Below are positions 19,191 through 30,728 of a stretch of DNA of 64,000 nt, piece after piece. Within the stretch, counting starts at the first letter, position 1, and every line of letters starts with the position of its first letter. The stretch is from positions 4,836,001 to 4,900,000 of the forward strand of contig CM007991.1 of NCBI GenBank assembly GCA_002189035.1. The letters run 5' to 3'. Made by a program: the position numbers and the translations under genes. Source of the DNA: Utricularia gibba. Taxonomy: Eukaryota > Streptophyta > Magnoliopsida > Lamiales > Lentibulariaceae. Below the pieces are notes generated by a model that worked only from the letters and a program-made list of their open reading frames with translations, ran no database searches and had not been told where the DNA came from.

Positions 19191-19403
19191 TTCCCGAGTC
19201 ATATTGGGCTACATGTGTGTGTTGGTTTTATCATGGGTTGAGTATTAACATGTTGCAGCAATGGTTGGAGCGGACGTGCCAACAGTGAAATGCAGGAGAA
19301 GTGATGATAATATTAAGACCAAAAGATACTGGAAACCTAATGAAGAATGCTTTCTGATCCACGCTCTTAAGGATATCAATTAAATTGGGTGAAAAGCAGA
19401 GAA

Positions 19404-20000
19404 TGCATAAAATAGTTATTTTCTAAATGATTATTATGCATTATTACGTGTTAATTTAGAATTAAGTCATCCAATTAAGAGTAATATTAATAACTATTTT
19501 ATTTTATTAGAAAAATCTAATTATTGTCATTTATATATATTTTTGAATAGTTTTTCATGTGCTTTCACCCAAATTGGCAAGAATCAATCTTGGAGTGTTG
19601 CAACAGACAAGATACTGATATTTCATGATTGATACGTGACTTGGATCCATTGTAGGCAGAAGGGTGACATTGTTCAAGGCTCATGGCTTACGACATGCCA
19701 AAGTCTGCAATAATAATTAAAACTAGTTATTCGGAAAAGACCAATGACAATTGAGGCGAGAAAAATAAAAGAGGAAATGGAATCTCTTTATTAAGAATTG
19801 CATCTCTTAGTTAATATTCATTACTTACGTTGCATTTTGTATTCTAGTATTTCGAAACCCCTTTTTCAAATGCATGATAATTTGTGATAGGTTAACATAA
19901 AACACTTTTCACAAAACTCAATTTCTATTGACACTCGTATTATGCTTTATTTGTTTTCTAAGTTTTTCATAACTAAAATTTGTTGAGAAAATGACACGCA
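19404..20000 (+). repeat. Degenerate Athila-like LTR
   Basis: The left part (TTATTATGCATTATTACGTG, then AATTTAGAATTAAG) resembles the LTR front at 27606. The right end, GAGAAAATGACACGCA, matches the Gy1 LTR end (GGAAATGACACGCATCA). The middle shares the CAACAGACAAGA and TGATACGTGACTTGG region. No primer site follows, so it is a solo or truncated LTR. Confidence 0.6.
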
Positions 20001-20039
20001 ATACCCAGTTTAAACATCAGATGCACGCCAAATATGCAA

Positions 20040-20860
20040 TCAAAGATTCATAACTAGAAAAAAAATTACGACACCCTATTTGACTTTCTCAAAGAGTCAA
20101 GTAATAGCTTTAATAACTCTACAAACATGGTAGACCCTAGTGAGGATTTATAGGCGGAGTTCAAATAGGTATTGTTATTCTAATGTGTATGAGTAGATCG
20201 TTCATACAAGATTGTTTAACTGTACAATGAGAAGGTGTAGAACTTGTTGGGGTTTAAGTGCTAGCCCTACTAGCCACATTGGTGCATTATCATTGGGATA
20301 GAACTACTTGAGATTTTGCGGAGTGTGTCCCTAATGCTGCTAATGCAACACACCAAGTTGATAACTCTATGGTTGGATTGCAACAACCAATGCATCTTCT
20401 TGAGTACCCTGAAGTGGAGGCCAACTCGAATAAAAATGGTGACCAGTGATTGCATGATGCATCCTTTGTATATGAAGAGTATCCCTCATCAGGGGAACTT
20501 TTGGAAATCACACAAGTAATTTCTCTACACCGATCTATGGTGACAAGCCTAAGAAGAAAAGGAGGCATGGTCTAGAACTTAATACCTTGATGGAGGAGTT
20601 GAAGGAAATGAGTAACCGAACAAACGATGACATCACACAACTAGGAGAAACTCTTACTACTGAAACCAATGACCTATGGGAGCATAGAAATGCAGCTGTT
20701 GACATCATTAGAGGAATTCCTTTGCAATTAACTACATGCAGTGTTTAGGAATAACTGAGGTCATTTTTAATAAGCCCATAAAACTACAACTTTTTTTGGA
20801 CAGCAAAAGTGTAGAATGCGAGCTTATGGTGGATAGGATTGCAAAAGGCCTATAATATGT
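20040..20860 (+). pseudogene. Myb/SANT-like ORF1 remnant (HarbB)
   Basis: Fragments in shifting frames recall the HarbA ORF1: an HYHWDRTT segment where HarbA has IFGKDRATG, then a KPKKKRRHGLELNTLMEEL basic-to-helical transition, and a terminal helical part (TEVIFNKPIKLQLFLDS) like the C-terminal tail common to Myb/SANT-like proteins. A stop lies near 20746 and the frame ends about 20860. The N-terminal DNA-binding helices are not clearly visible. The position and opposite direction to the FCP1-like gene match HarbA. Confidence 0.55.
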
Positions 20861-21039
20861 GTTACAACTTCAATTTGACTTTGTGTTTTTCTTTTTTTTA
20901 ATCATATCCACCTATGATATCCATGTATCGTGACGATCATGTTGCTTTCATTGATAATATTACGTTTTGTATTTTTGGTATGAGTAGCATATCTTTGCTT
21001 TTAATTTGCATAACCATACACCTTTATCAAGTGGTGTAA

Positions 21040-21602
21040 TGTGTAGAAGGCACAGTGGCAAGCATCGTCCCTTCTAGGCACCAGAAATATGCAGAGCATT
21101 GCCTGGAAGAGGTGCACCAATTTAGACTGTGTGCATATCACCTGACCTTACCTCCCACATGCATTTTGGAATATTGACTGCACTACATTGCCCTTTAGAG
21201 GCATGTGTCATAGTCTTCTCAACATTGAAAATATGTGGATGCGATGCCTGTAAGAGGTGCACCAATTGAGACCATATGCATAGAACCTAGCCCTATCTCC
21301 CATATGCACTTTGGAATTCACTGCACTACGTTGTCCTTGAAATGTATTTGTCCTAGTCCTCAAGGCACCGGAATTATATAGATTAGGTGTCTAGAAGAGG
21401 TGCACCAACCTACACCATGTGCATAGCAACTGGCCCTGCCTCCCACCTACACTCTTGAGTATTGACCATTGCCCATTAGAGGCATGTGTCCTACTCTTCT
21501 AGGCACCCAAAATATGCAGATGTGATGCCTGGAAGAGGTGCACCAACTAAGACCATGTGTGTAGCACCTGGCCTTGCTTCCCACATGCACTCCGGAATAT
21601 TG
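21040..21602. repeat. Four tandem ~140-bp repeats
   Basis: Each unit contains GGAAGAGGTGCACCAA, then GACCATGTGCATAGCACCTG, CCTCCCACATGCACT, a variable spacer, GGCATGTGTCCTAGTC and AATATGCAGATG. The GGTGCACCAA word is at 21111, 21256, 21399 and 21538, so the period is 145, 143 and 139 bases. Units are diverged by substitutions and small gaps. The array lies between the FCP1-like gene and ORF1 of HarbB, the same place as the 110-bp pair in HarbA. Confidence 0.88.
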
Positions 21603-21681
21603 TTTGGTTTCCATGATTGAAATAGAGTGAATAAAATAGTAGTGTTTAGAAACCCAAACCACTATTACATGTTATGAATGT

Positions 21682-22640
21682 TTATGCAACCTTTTTGCAA
21701 TAATTCCATAAAGGGTGTTCAATATCCAGCGGAGGCTGTCCAATTCGTGCATGCTTCACAAAGTTGGGTACATCATCTACTTCTAGTAGACCTTGAAGGA
21801 ATGTGTGTATTTCTTCACACTCACCTAGCGTAGCCTCCCTTACATCCATGTACTAGTATGGCATCAAGAAGACAACGTTTTCATGTTGTCTCACAAGAGA
21901 CGTATATAAGCATGAGCACCTAACATATATATTAGAACATATGAATGCAACTTACTTAACTGAGATTCTAATGAACTTGAATGAAGAGTTGTCATATATA
22001 TTAGAACATGAACTATTTGGATCAAGCCCGAACACTCACTTGATTATCTCATGTAGTTGTCGCTATAGAAAAGTGCACATGTTAGAGAAATAGATAGTAG
22101 TGCAGGAACTATTGTTTTCATAGAGTGGGACTTATGTGCCCCTCGAAGACCATATGCTAACATCGAAGTTCATTAGACATCATTGGATGAACTCACATGC
22201 GAAGGGCCTGAGGAAGACTCTATACGCAGGAAAAAACTAGAAGACCACTTGAACATCACACAATCATGTGGCGATCTAAACATGTCTTACTATTTTGCTC
22301 TTATATGACAGCGTCTGGTTTCTGATGCAGCCTTTTGTACTTGGCATTAAAGAAAATGTCTGCAAGCATTCCATTGACATCAAACACAAGCAGCTTGTGC
22401 ACATGTCACTTGATCGAAGAAGTGAGGCCAATGTATGCCCACCTCCTTTCATACCAATCAAGCCTTGCACATAGTTGGGCATTCTCTTCCAAAATTCCAT
22501 CCACATCCACACCAGCAGTTAGTTGCAGATATTCTTCCTCCATGTTGCTCTCAGCATCCCTCTGTGGGTTAGAAATAAATGTTAGTGACATCTCTTCCTC
22601 AATGATCACATTGTCAGGTTTTGGGCACTCACCTATCACT
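21682..22640 (-). pseudogene. FCP1-type phosphatase-like gene (HarbB)
   Basis: Reading leftward: ENAQLCARLDWYERRWAYIG (HarbA has ENLDLYGRLA-YEARWPYGG), then after a stop HKLLVFDVNGMLADIFF with HAD motif I, ending near 22283. After an intron, FLRPFACEFIQ and, past a stop, CLMNFDVSIWSSRG (motif II). The third exon is reduced to a scrap (FYSDNYMR); the INDAPYK region is not found. The final exon reads ECEEIHTFLQGLLEVDDV then ARIGQPPLDIEHPLWNY and stops at 21682. The exon order and boundaries agree with HarbA. At least three stops and a lost exon make it a clear pseudogene. Motif I has the same Asn as in HarbA, so the substitution predates the split. Confidence 0.75.
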
Positions 22641-23519
22641 CAGCCCTAACCGCACAAGAAGTGTCGAGTACTAACGATGTCCATCACAGGGGGTACTATG
22701 TCGCTCAAAGGCTTGCTCTTTTAACTAAACATAGTCAACTAGGCATCCTCCCCTTACGTCAATAGTCTATAAAATCCTACAACATGATTAACCAAATAAC
22801 ATAAATCAAAATATGCTAGCCATGCAAGTGTACTAGATCACATGTTACCCTTTGTCTTTCCGATTGTCTTGGAGAAGCCGAGAGTAGTTGAAATTCGTAG
22901 GTCGTTAGGAAAACACACCCAAATGAAGCTTGTCTACCAAGGATCATATCCACGTAGAATAGAATTGACAACTGCAATACCTGGCTTGCCCTTCAACGAG
23001 AAATGTTTAGTTTTCCAGTTTTCAATACACACACTTACAGCAAAAATATTGGTATGACTATTGTAATTTTTTACTCCATGCACACACTCATAAAAGCTAG
23101 CACATGAGCTATTGAGTGAGGAGTTAGGTGAGGCAATGGGACCTCCAAATATGTCAGCAACTTGCACACAAAGGGTGGTGGTGGCAATCGAAGTCCACAT
23201 CGAAAGTGTTTAGTGGACACAAAAAAATCCTGTTACTCCAACTCTAAACGTAACCTCACCATCAATGGTCTCATCCCTTGTGCCATAGATATTAGGTCTC
23301 TAGAATCATAAACTGAATTTGTTGTTTCTTGGAAGTAAGCATTTCTTCGGATAGACAAATTACAAGAAGCAAAAAATGAAGCAGACGATGCAGCTAAGGC
23401 AGAGACAATATGCACTGGTTTGTAGTGTGCAACGATGAATGCATGGTGAAAGGATGTGGTGATTGGGTTTGAAGGTTTTTTTTGAGGCCAAGATATGCAA
23501 GGCTGTCTAGATCAGTCCG
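22641..23519 (-). other. HarbB interval upstream of the FCP1-like gene
   Basis: By position this should hold the first exon(s) and intron of the FCP1-like gene. An 88-codon open frame at 22934-23200 (- strand) exists but resembles nothing I know. No other feature is supported. Confidence 0.35.
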
Positions 23520-24588
23520 TGATGTGTGTTATTTCCACAACAAATTTGAAGGATTTTTAAAATTTGTAAAACACAAAATGCATAGTATGGGTATCAAATA
23601 TAGGGAGTTGTTTTTCCAATCAAGGGTAAAGTAAATGTAAAATTTGTAAAGTAAAGAGTGCGAGAAATGTAAATGATGAAGCTTGAGTAAGGGGATTGTA
23701 GACAAACAACAAATAGAACGTAAGCAATAAACCTTAAATAAAGACAATGCTCTTGGGATTGCAATCTTGCACAGCTACGTTCCTTGCATCTCCACTTGGT
23801 TATAGGAGTAAACAATTTTCTACCTTCTCTTACACTCTCTTGCATAGAGTCAAGTAAATAGTATGATGTTGCTCCCCCTTGGACGAACGGGAAGATACGA
23901 GGTCTCGCCTTCATACCCACATGGTCAAATTGTGAACATGTATCTCCTAATCTAGCCACTCACAATGAATCCCATAAGCAAGCTCTTATAAACATAAATT
24001 GAGAATGTCATCATATCCAATGCTAGAAAAATAGCAATTATGGTAAAATATTCGTGAAATGATAACAAAGATAAAATGAGTTTCTACTTCTGTTTGTTAC
24101 TATTCACAGTTGGGAATAGTTACGCTGAACTGTGTTCTTGAGCTTGTTCTTCACATTGAGGCTTTTCCTCAAGAAGATTCTTCTTCTTCACCCCTTTCGT
24201 TTGTTATGGAGCTTCTTCGTGTGTGTTCTTTTCTGTTGAAGCTCTCTTTTCAATTCTCTCATTCCAAAGATATCTCCCCTTCTTTACTCTAATGTGTTGT
24301 TTCTGACACTAGTACTATTACTGGCCTAAACCTACAAAACTGTAAACCTTTGGATATTGTGGCTCCTTTAGCTTGATCCATACATCTTTTAGTTTGGTTT
24401 TTATGCTACTCCTCCTACTTAACTTAATTAAGCATTAGTAAAAAAAGATAGACTAAATCAAAGGAATTTGTGCACTTTCCAACATAAACACAAAATAAAA
24501 ATAAACATCACATAAAATATGAAAAACCGCACAAACCTAACCTAAACCACAACAAAACATCATAATTTTGTATTATAAAATTTTAACA
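23520..24588 (-). repeat. Athila-like gypsy LTR inserted in HarbB
   Basis: It is 1069 bp on the - strand. It begins, in element sense, TGTTAAAATTTTATAAT at 24588 and ends AAATAACACACATCA at 23520. The last part matches the Gy1 LTR (lightly diverged: CTTGGACGAACG, TATAACC-AGTGG, AAGCTTCATCATTTACATTT). The front matches 38345-38830, including GTGAA-AGTAGCAAACAGAA. Five-base flanks do not match (GTCCG and AAATA), so it may not be a simple solo LTR. Confidence 0.8.
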
Positions 24589-25480
24589 AAATATGTGCAT
24601 CAATACCTTATACCCTTCTTCGTGTGATATCTCTCCATTGCGTGAACATTGTCTCAACCATTGAATCTCGCCACTGTGTCCATTTCTTAAGTTTGCTATG
24701 GAGGAAATATGTTGATCATCTTCATAGTCCCATGAATTCGAATTCCAATACTCTTCCAGGATGACTTCTTCACATGGATTGGTTAGCACTTCTTGCTAGA
24801 TAAAATTGTGAAGTAGGGCACATGTGAGTATGATGCAAGCCTATGTTTTAATGGGGTAAAAATTGTAACTTCATAAAATATCCCACCTCATTTTCATTAG
24901 ACTCCATGCCACCTCAATAACGTTCTTCGCAGAAGCATGCTGTAGTTTGAAATATTCCTTTGCATTTTGTGGAGCATTGGACCTGGCACCCCACTCTTTC
25001 AGATGGTACTGAACATCCATATAGGGTGCTAGAAATCCCTGTGGGTTTGTTTATCCATTAGCATACAAGTAATAGTGCCATAGGAAAAATGAAATACATG
25101 AAAGTCACTTGAGACAATGAACTTCCACACATGTTAAGGACTTACCTTTGCATATAAGAAATGCCCTCTGCCGACAAACTACATCTCCTAGCAGCCTACT
25201 ATCAGTGGTTGATCCCTCTCAACCAAAACACAAATAGAAGAACATCAGCATATCATCACACACTCCTAACACGTTAGTGGACTCTATTCCTTTGCGATTC
25301 CTCCACTTTGGTTTATCCTAGTTCTTGACTTTCACCTAGAAATATGAACCATCCAATATGGCCAAGAAACTCTGAAAACTAACTAAGAAAATTACCTCAT
25401 GTAAAATACACATCGCATATCCACAACTACAATGTAACGTCTACATGCATATTTCGAAAATCTGAAGCTAGATTTAGGAT
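24589..25480 (-). pseudogene. Harbinger DDE transposase (HarbB), broken
   Basis: On the - strand the following appear in order: KWRNRKGIESTNVLG, EGSTTDSRLL (second catalytic Asp), NPQGFLAPYMDVQYHLKEWG, NAPQNAKEYFKLQHASAKNV followed by IEVAWSLMKMRW (the catalytic Glu), and the tail LTNPCEEVILEEYW. Each has a direct counterpart in HarbA (RYRNRKGVISTNVLG, EGSAADSRVL, FLAPYRGVRYHLKEWG, NVIERAWGMMKMRW, VDPLEDQVPLDF). Stops and frameshifts are scattered through it. The C-terminal end is next to the inserted gypsy LTR. Confidence 0.8.
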
Positions 25481-26590
25481 CAGAAACATCGATTGGCACA
25501 GGTTTCTTAAGTAAATGTCATGTGATGACAGCATCAAGGAGAATACCACATTGAAATATTTATACACTGTCCAACTGCTTCGCATGAATTCAAATTTTTG
25601 ATGCCTTCTTTCCTATGATGACCTGAAATATCCAAAAACAATACACCGTGCTCTGGAACATTGACATACCTTGAAGTAGTTAATCTACTATTACTTTAGA
25701 GAACATAGCATAAGTTGTTGAAGATATCTACACTTAAGCGTAAGTTTTGAGACAAGCATTTCTTTAGTCAGATAAAAGTGCAGTCGAATGCTCTATTTCC
25801 CAAGGTATTTTTTTGTAGTACAAGAACCAAATACTCCTATCAGTTGGTGTAGAGCAGTAATGCAATATTATCACAATAGTAATTCGCATAATACATAGGT
25901 GCTTACCAACATAATGCGTCGCAACAAGTGCGGCCAAAATAATTTCATTGGAAATGCATCGCAACAAGTGCGGCCAAAATAATTTCATTGGAAATGCATC
26001 GCAACAAGGTCAGCCAAAATAATTTCATTGGAAATGATTGCAACAGCCTCAATAAGCAACGTACAATCTATTGAAATTTTTGCAAAAAAAAAAAAAAAAC
26101 CGCCCAACCCCATCATATACAAAAGAGACAATAGGAACCCTCAGTGTAATTTGAAGCATGGGTTTTATTAGAATATCAAAATTCACTTACTCACCGTCTA
26201 CCTACAGAAACTCAACTGATATGTGATGAAGAGGATGAAAAAAATACACATATATTTGCTGCAGATTTGTTTATGGAGGAAAGGTATTATTGTCAATGGT
26301 ATATTAGCTATCGATGGGTTTCAGAAAACCCATCTCATACATGAGTTTGCGAAACTAGCAGCGACATGTTTGGAATGAGATAACATAAACCCATGTATTT
26401 CACTAAATCACTATAATTAATGCATATAACAACTTTTACCAAAGGGATTAGGGGGTTAAACCCACCTAAAAAATTTGGCCTAAGTGCTTTTATGTAAAGG
26501 ATGGTATGAGTTTGGCTTTAAATAAACCCACATTTATATGATTAAAAAAACCCATGTAGACCCAAGTTTATTTAAACCTAGGTGATTTTT
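25481..26590 (-). other. HarbB 5' region with 40-bp tandem repeats and subterminal words
   Basis: The transposase N-terminal exon should lie here but cannot be read. Three tandem copies of a 40-bp unit (GCAACAAGTGCGGCCAAAAT plus AATTTCATTGGAAATGCATC) occur at about 25913-26040. A poly-A run is near 26084. From about 26440 to 26590, GGTTAAACCCACCTAAA, AATAAACCCACATT and AAACCCATGTAGACCC resemble the reverse complement of the HarbA subterminal region, marking the outer end. Confidence 0.6.
25913..26040. repeat. Three tandem 40-bp repeats
   Basis: Units start at 25921, 25961 and 26001 with almost no divergence between the first two; a partial unit precedes. The low divergence implies recent expansion compared with the surrounding decayed element. 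Confidence 0.9.
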
Positions 26591-27419
26591 GAGCTGAACT
26601 AAAAGGAATGTGATATTCCATTCTTCAAATGGTTTAAAATAATAAATATCTTTTTTATATTCTTGATTAGTGGAATCTCTAATGTAACATGGGTTCCTTG
26701 AACAATGTGATATCTAACATGGGTAAATCCTTAACCCTTCCTCTCTACTAACACTGAAAACATTCTTGTGTATTATGACAAATACTGGGTGGCTATACAA
26801 GCAATGATTTCAAATCCACAAGTTAATCATACTCTTGCAACTTTATCTAGGGCAGAGTTGGTTTGTTGGGGTGATGGTGTAAAAGTTGACAAATAAGTTA
26901 CTCTTAGTGCCACCTCTCTGAACAATACATGAGACTCTGAACTCTTGTGCCTTTTGAATTCTTTCGAATTTATTGGATCCTTGATGTGCTCAAGAATACC
27001 CTCCCTTCTTCCACTAAGTCTCAAGGAGGAACTAGGAATATTGTAGTCACATTTTCATGTTCTAATTGAACACTTTGTTTTCTTGTTATTTCTAAGTAAG
27101 GAATTTAAATAAAATAAAGTAGGCTAATAGACTTGAAGGAAGATCCCAGCCAAGCTAGCCGATAAAGCTTGATATCAGATATATCCCATGCAATAAGCAT
27201 CAAAGCAAACTAGATGGATTGGTCAAAATGAATTCTTATTTTAACTGCTTGACTAATTTGGTGCAAAATCTTCAACTTTTGATTGGTTACACAATTCAAT
27301 CGTAGATTACAAAAAAAAAATTCATTCTTTTTTTTAATTTTATTCTTGAGTTCTAATCAGCTAATTACTTCTTTGTTTGCTAGAAACTATTTTTCTTAGT
27401 CTATGTGTGATCGGTTGCA
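26591..27419. other. Unassigned AT-rich sequence
   Basis: No protein, RNA or repeat family is recognised on either strand. Short open frames are unsupported. Confidence 0.5.
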
Positions 27420-27605
27420 TTGAATAACTCATTCAAAATGTGTGTATGCATTGTTGAACATTGTTGGACCAAACCTGAGAATGCGTGTATGCATTGTGGA
27501 AGAAGGTATCACAATGCTAATACTTGCTGGTGGCGTCTTGAACCTTGGTGCACCATCTTCAAGTCAAAAGGACACAAGGATAAAGAGTGCCCAAGAAAAA
27601 ATAGT
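27420..27605 (+). pseudogene. Gag-type zinc-knuckle fragment
   Basis: A 63-codon frame reads CMHCGRRYHNANTCWW and then, with one ring Cys replaced, KSKGHKDKECPRK. This is the double CCHC pattern of plant retroelement Gag proteins (CX2CX4-5HX4C). It ends exactly at the LTR start at 27606, so it was cut by that insertion. The element type cannot be fixed from this scrap. Confidence 0.6.
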
Positions 27606-27885
27606 TGTTAAGTGTCATTTTCTAGTTTATTATTAGTTATTATTATGTATTAATTTAGTATTAAGTTGCCAAATTAGGAATTATATGGATAAGTAATTGA
27701 TTTTCCTAGAAAATTTCTATTTTCCTATTTTGTATATATTTTCCTTTTCTTTTTTGTACACTTTGATTGAAGTGTGGCAGGAGACAATCGTGGAATGTTG
27801 CAGGAGGATTGCAGGAGGTCAGACCTTGACTTTTCATGCCTTGCACGCGACTTGGAATGATTGTGGGCGGAAGACTAATATTGGT
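27606..27885 (+). repeat. Athila-like LTR front fragment
   Basis: It starts TGTTAAGTGTCATTTTCT, identical for 17 bases to the Gy1 5' LTR start. It continues with GAAGTGTGGCAGGAGACAAT and GCCTTGCACGCGACTTGG, shared in diverged form with 19404-20000. It is cut at about 27885 by a copia LTR fragment. Confidence 0.75.
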
Positions 27886-29094
27886 CAAGCACTCATGATC
27901 AAGTTAAAAACTCCCTAGCTAGAGTATTTGTGAAATGATGATATCACAAATACGGATAAGCTGGCACACATTGAGTTCCCTAAATTGTTTAGGCAATGGT
28001 TCTCACAATTGATGTAATGAGATTACTAGAACCTATGTGTGGGTGTCGATTAGAGAATCGATTCACTGGATGACTCATCTTCGAGATGCTACTATGGGAA
28101 GCTAACCAAGTGTCAATAGCAAGATCTCGAATATGACAGCCGTGCAATTAAGCTTAGACTTGAGGTCAACAAAGTTATCTTGATCTTAAGCTCACATTTT
28201 CGCTCATTACTAATGGGAGCCTAACCATGGCTTGCCTAGTATGGATGAGTAGGGATGTGACTCCTTAAGGCTGGAGATAGTTGATTGATCAATAAAGGAT
28301 TCATCACTCATGTTAGCGATGAGATCATATCTCAAGTAATTGCATCAAAGCCTAACAGTAAGTCCTGGTCCCAGGGTAATGACAGTCGAATTGTTTGAGT
28401 AGGTCATTGAGTGTTAGTGCTTGAATGCAATTATAAGTTCGATACCTCAGAAAGACACACACCCATGTTCTAGTATCGAATGAGATATAAGTATGATGAA
28501 AGCTGTTCATTGCATGTTCACTTGATTATTCTTACATCTTGGGGATCATGATATGTTGCTAGACATCACTCATGATCGATAATGATGGATTTGATTAATT
28601 AAGAGTTAATTAATAAATCCAATATTACGGCTTTGATTGAAGAAGCCTATAGGATCACACACAATAGTGGAGTCACTCAACGATATAAAATAGAATAACA
28701 CAATTACATGAGATGTAATTGGTAAAGTGGATAAATTAAATTGAGAGTTATTTGGAGATTAATATTGATTAAACTCAAAATAAAAGATCATATATAGATA
28801 AGATTTGGAACATATACATATCTCCACAAGATAAGATCTTTACGGAGATATGATTTGATATGTTACCATATATCTATCAAAAAGATTTAAATCTTGAGAT
28901 CTGCTCCAAGGGGTCTTCATGCTCTTAGAGACTAATCCACAAGGGGCGATTTTCTCTACTAGCACCTGAGGAATTCGACCAGCATTGAAAGAGCCTTGAG
29001 AAGGTTATCGACGGAGTGCTCCACATGTGGATACCATAGAGGCCGTCTCCTATTGGCGGTTGGTGAACAATGTAGTCATCTGAAAGGTATTTCA
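27886..29094 (+). repeat. Copia LTR fragment (copy B), truncated at both ends
   Basis: It aligns with 50727-51956 of the 5' LTR of the full-length copia element. The first ~150 bases and the last ~80 bases of the LTR are missing. The left junction is at TCAAGCACTCATG; the right is at TTTCAGC, where gypsy integrase (Gy2) begins. No target duplication can exist with both ends lost. Confidence 0.85.
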
Positions 29095-29867
29095 GCCATA
29101 AGCCTTAGTTTTTCTCCTATAGCAAGACTTGGCATCCTTGAAAACTGTTGGCCAATAATAACCACAATCCAGCACCTTCTTGGCAATACAGTTGGGACCA
29201 TGGTGCACTCCACAAGGAGATGCATGACAGAAAGCCAACACTTGCTGAATATCATCTTCGGCCAAGTAGCGTCGCGCAACACATTAGCACAATTTTTCCA
29301 CAGATAGAGGTCATCCCAGAAATAGTGCTTACTCTCACTCTTCAACTTTAGCTTCTCATAACTCTTTAAGTCTAATGCCATCTCTCCAGTGCACAGATAA
29401 TTGGCTATGCCAGCGTACCATGGTTCCTTAGTCTTCCCTGCATCAGTCTTAATCACACAGAGTTGTTCATCTGGAAATTCTTCAACAATTGGAACACCAT
29501 CCCTGGGTTGCTCAATTCTGCTAAGGTGATCTGCAACTTCATTGAGCTTCCCAGGCTTATCCCTCATTTCCACATTGAACTCTTTCAGCAACAAGACCCA
29601 CCTCATAAGCCTCGGTTTGGTCTCCTTCTTAGACATGTGGTGTTTATTGGTGGCATGGTTTGTGTGCACAATCACCTTATTGCCCAACAAATAGCTTATG
29701 AACTTTTCCAAGGCAAATACCACAGCTAGCATCTCCTTCTCGGTTGTAGTGTAATTTGCTTGGGCATTATCCAAGCTTTTTGAGGCATAGCTGATAACAA
29801 TGTCTTTTCCCTCAAGTGTCTGGCCTAACACAACTCCTACTGCATAGTTGGATGCATTAGTCATCAC
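29095..29867 (-). pseudogene. Gy2 RNase H and integrase zinc-finger region
   Basis: RNase H begins with [14 protein letters not shown], where the family has DASN; the first catalytic Asp is Asn here. It continues [21 protein letters not shown] (the Glu is kept), [12 protein letters not shown] and the linker [11 protein letters not shown]. The integrase N-terminal part follows ([28 protein letters not shown]). A frameshift near 29270 breaks the HHCC finger, after which short pieces such as [10 protein letters not shown] are readable in another frame up to the copia junction. RNase H degrades the RNA template; integrase inserts the DNA copy. Confidence 0.85.
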
Positions 29868-29969
29868 ATGGAAGGCTCACTCCAATTGGGTGCTTGTATG
29901 ATAGGAGCTGATGTCATGGCTGCCATGAGAGTGTCAAAAGCATGCTTACATTCATCTGAAAAATAAAAC

Positions 29970-30725
29970 TCAACGTCTTTCTGCAAAAGATTGGTTAGTG
30001 ATCAAGCAATTTGAGTAAAATCCAACATGGCCTAAAAATGCACGAACTACTCTTTCATCGCGTGGATATGGTAAACTAGAAATAGTAATGACCTTAGCAG
30101 GATCTATCGTAAGACCTGCTTCAGAAACAACATGCCCAAGTACAATTCCTTGGCATACCATGAAACAGCATTTTTCAGAGGTCAAAACTAAATCCTTCTC
30201 AACACAACGTTTCAACACAAGTTCCAAATGATTCAAACAATCATCAAAACTAGTCCCATGCACAGTAAAGTCATCCATGAATACTTCAATGAAATCATCA
30301 ATATAATCCGAAAAAATGCTGGTGACACACCTTTGAAACGTTGCTGGGGCGTTGCAGAGACCAAATGGCATCTTCTTGTACGCATAGGTGCCAAATGGAC
30401 AGGTAAAGGTCGTCTTTTCTTGATCATCCAGTGCCACAGCGACATGGCTATACCCTCAGTACCCATCAACAAAGCATTAAAAACTCTTACCACTTAACCT
30501 GTCCAGCATTTGGTCAACGAAGGGTAGAGGGTAGTGATCCTTCCTTGTTACTTCGTTCAGCTTTCTGTAGTCAATACATACCCTCCAGCCATTTTTATCT
30601 CGCATCGCCACCTTCTTTTCATCAGCATCTTCGACAACTGTAATTCCTGTCTTTTTAGGGACTATGTGGATAGGACTTACCCACGTGCAATCGGAAATCG
30701 AATAAATCACTCCAGCTTTCAACAA
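29970..30725 (-). pseudogene. Gy2 reverse transcriptase
   Basis: The first part (30477-30725) has VSPIHIVPKKTGITVV, RVCIDYRKLNEVTRKDHYPL and PFVDQMLDRLSGK. After a frame change the second (29970-30437) has FTCPFGTYAYKKMPFGLCNA, PATFQRC and the catalytic FMDDFTVHG. Then GIVLGHVVSEAGLTIDPAK and FLGHVGFYS lead toward the RNase H. The order matches gypsy reverse transcriptase fingers, palm and thumb. The frameshift prevents a full protein. Confidence 0.9.
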
Positions 30726-30728
30726 CTT

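Larger units (their letters stand above)
20001..26590 (-). mobile_element. Second PIF/Harbinger copy with the same three genes (HarbB)
   Basis: The order read along the - strand from the right is: subterminal AAACCCAC-rich DNA (about 26440-26590), transposase (25480-24589), FCP1-like gene (22640-21682), tandem repeats (21602-21040), then a convergent ORF1 remnant on the + strand (about 20040-20860). This is the gene order of HarbA turned around. Sequence similarity is protein-level only and all three genes are broken, so the copy is old. A gypsy LTR (23520-24588) is inserted between transposase and FCP1-like gene. Exact ends and target duplication cannot be seen. Confidence 0.7.

Noticed and set aside
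21040-21602. CRISPR-like array
   Set aside because: Whole ~140-bp units repeat without short direct repeats and unique spacers, and the window is from a plant nuclear genome.
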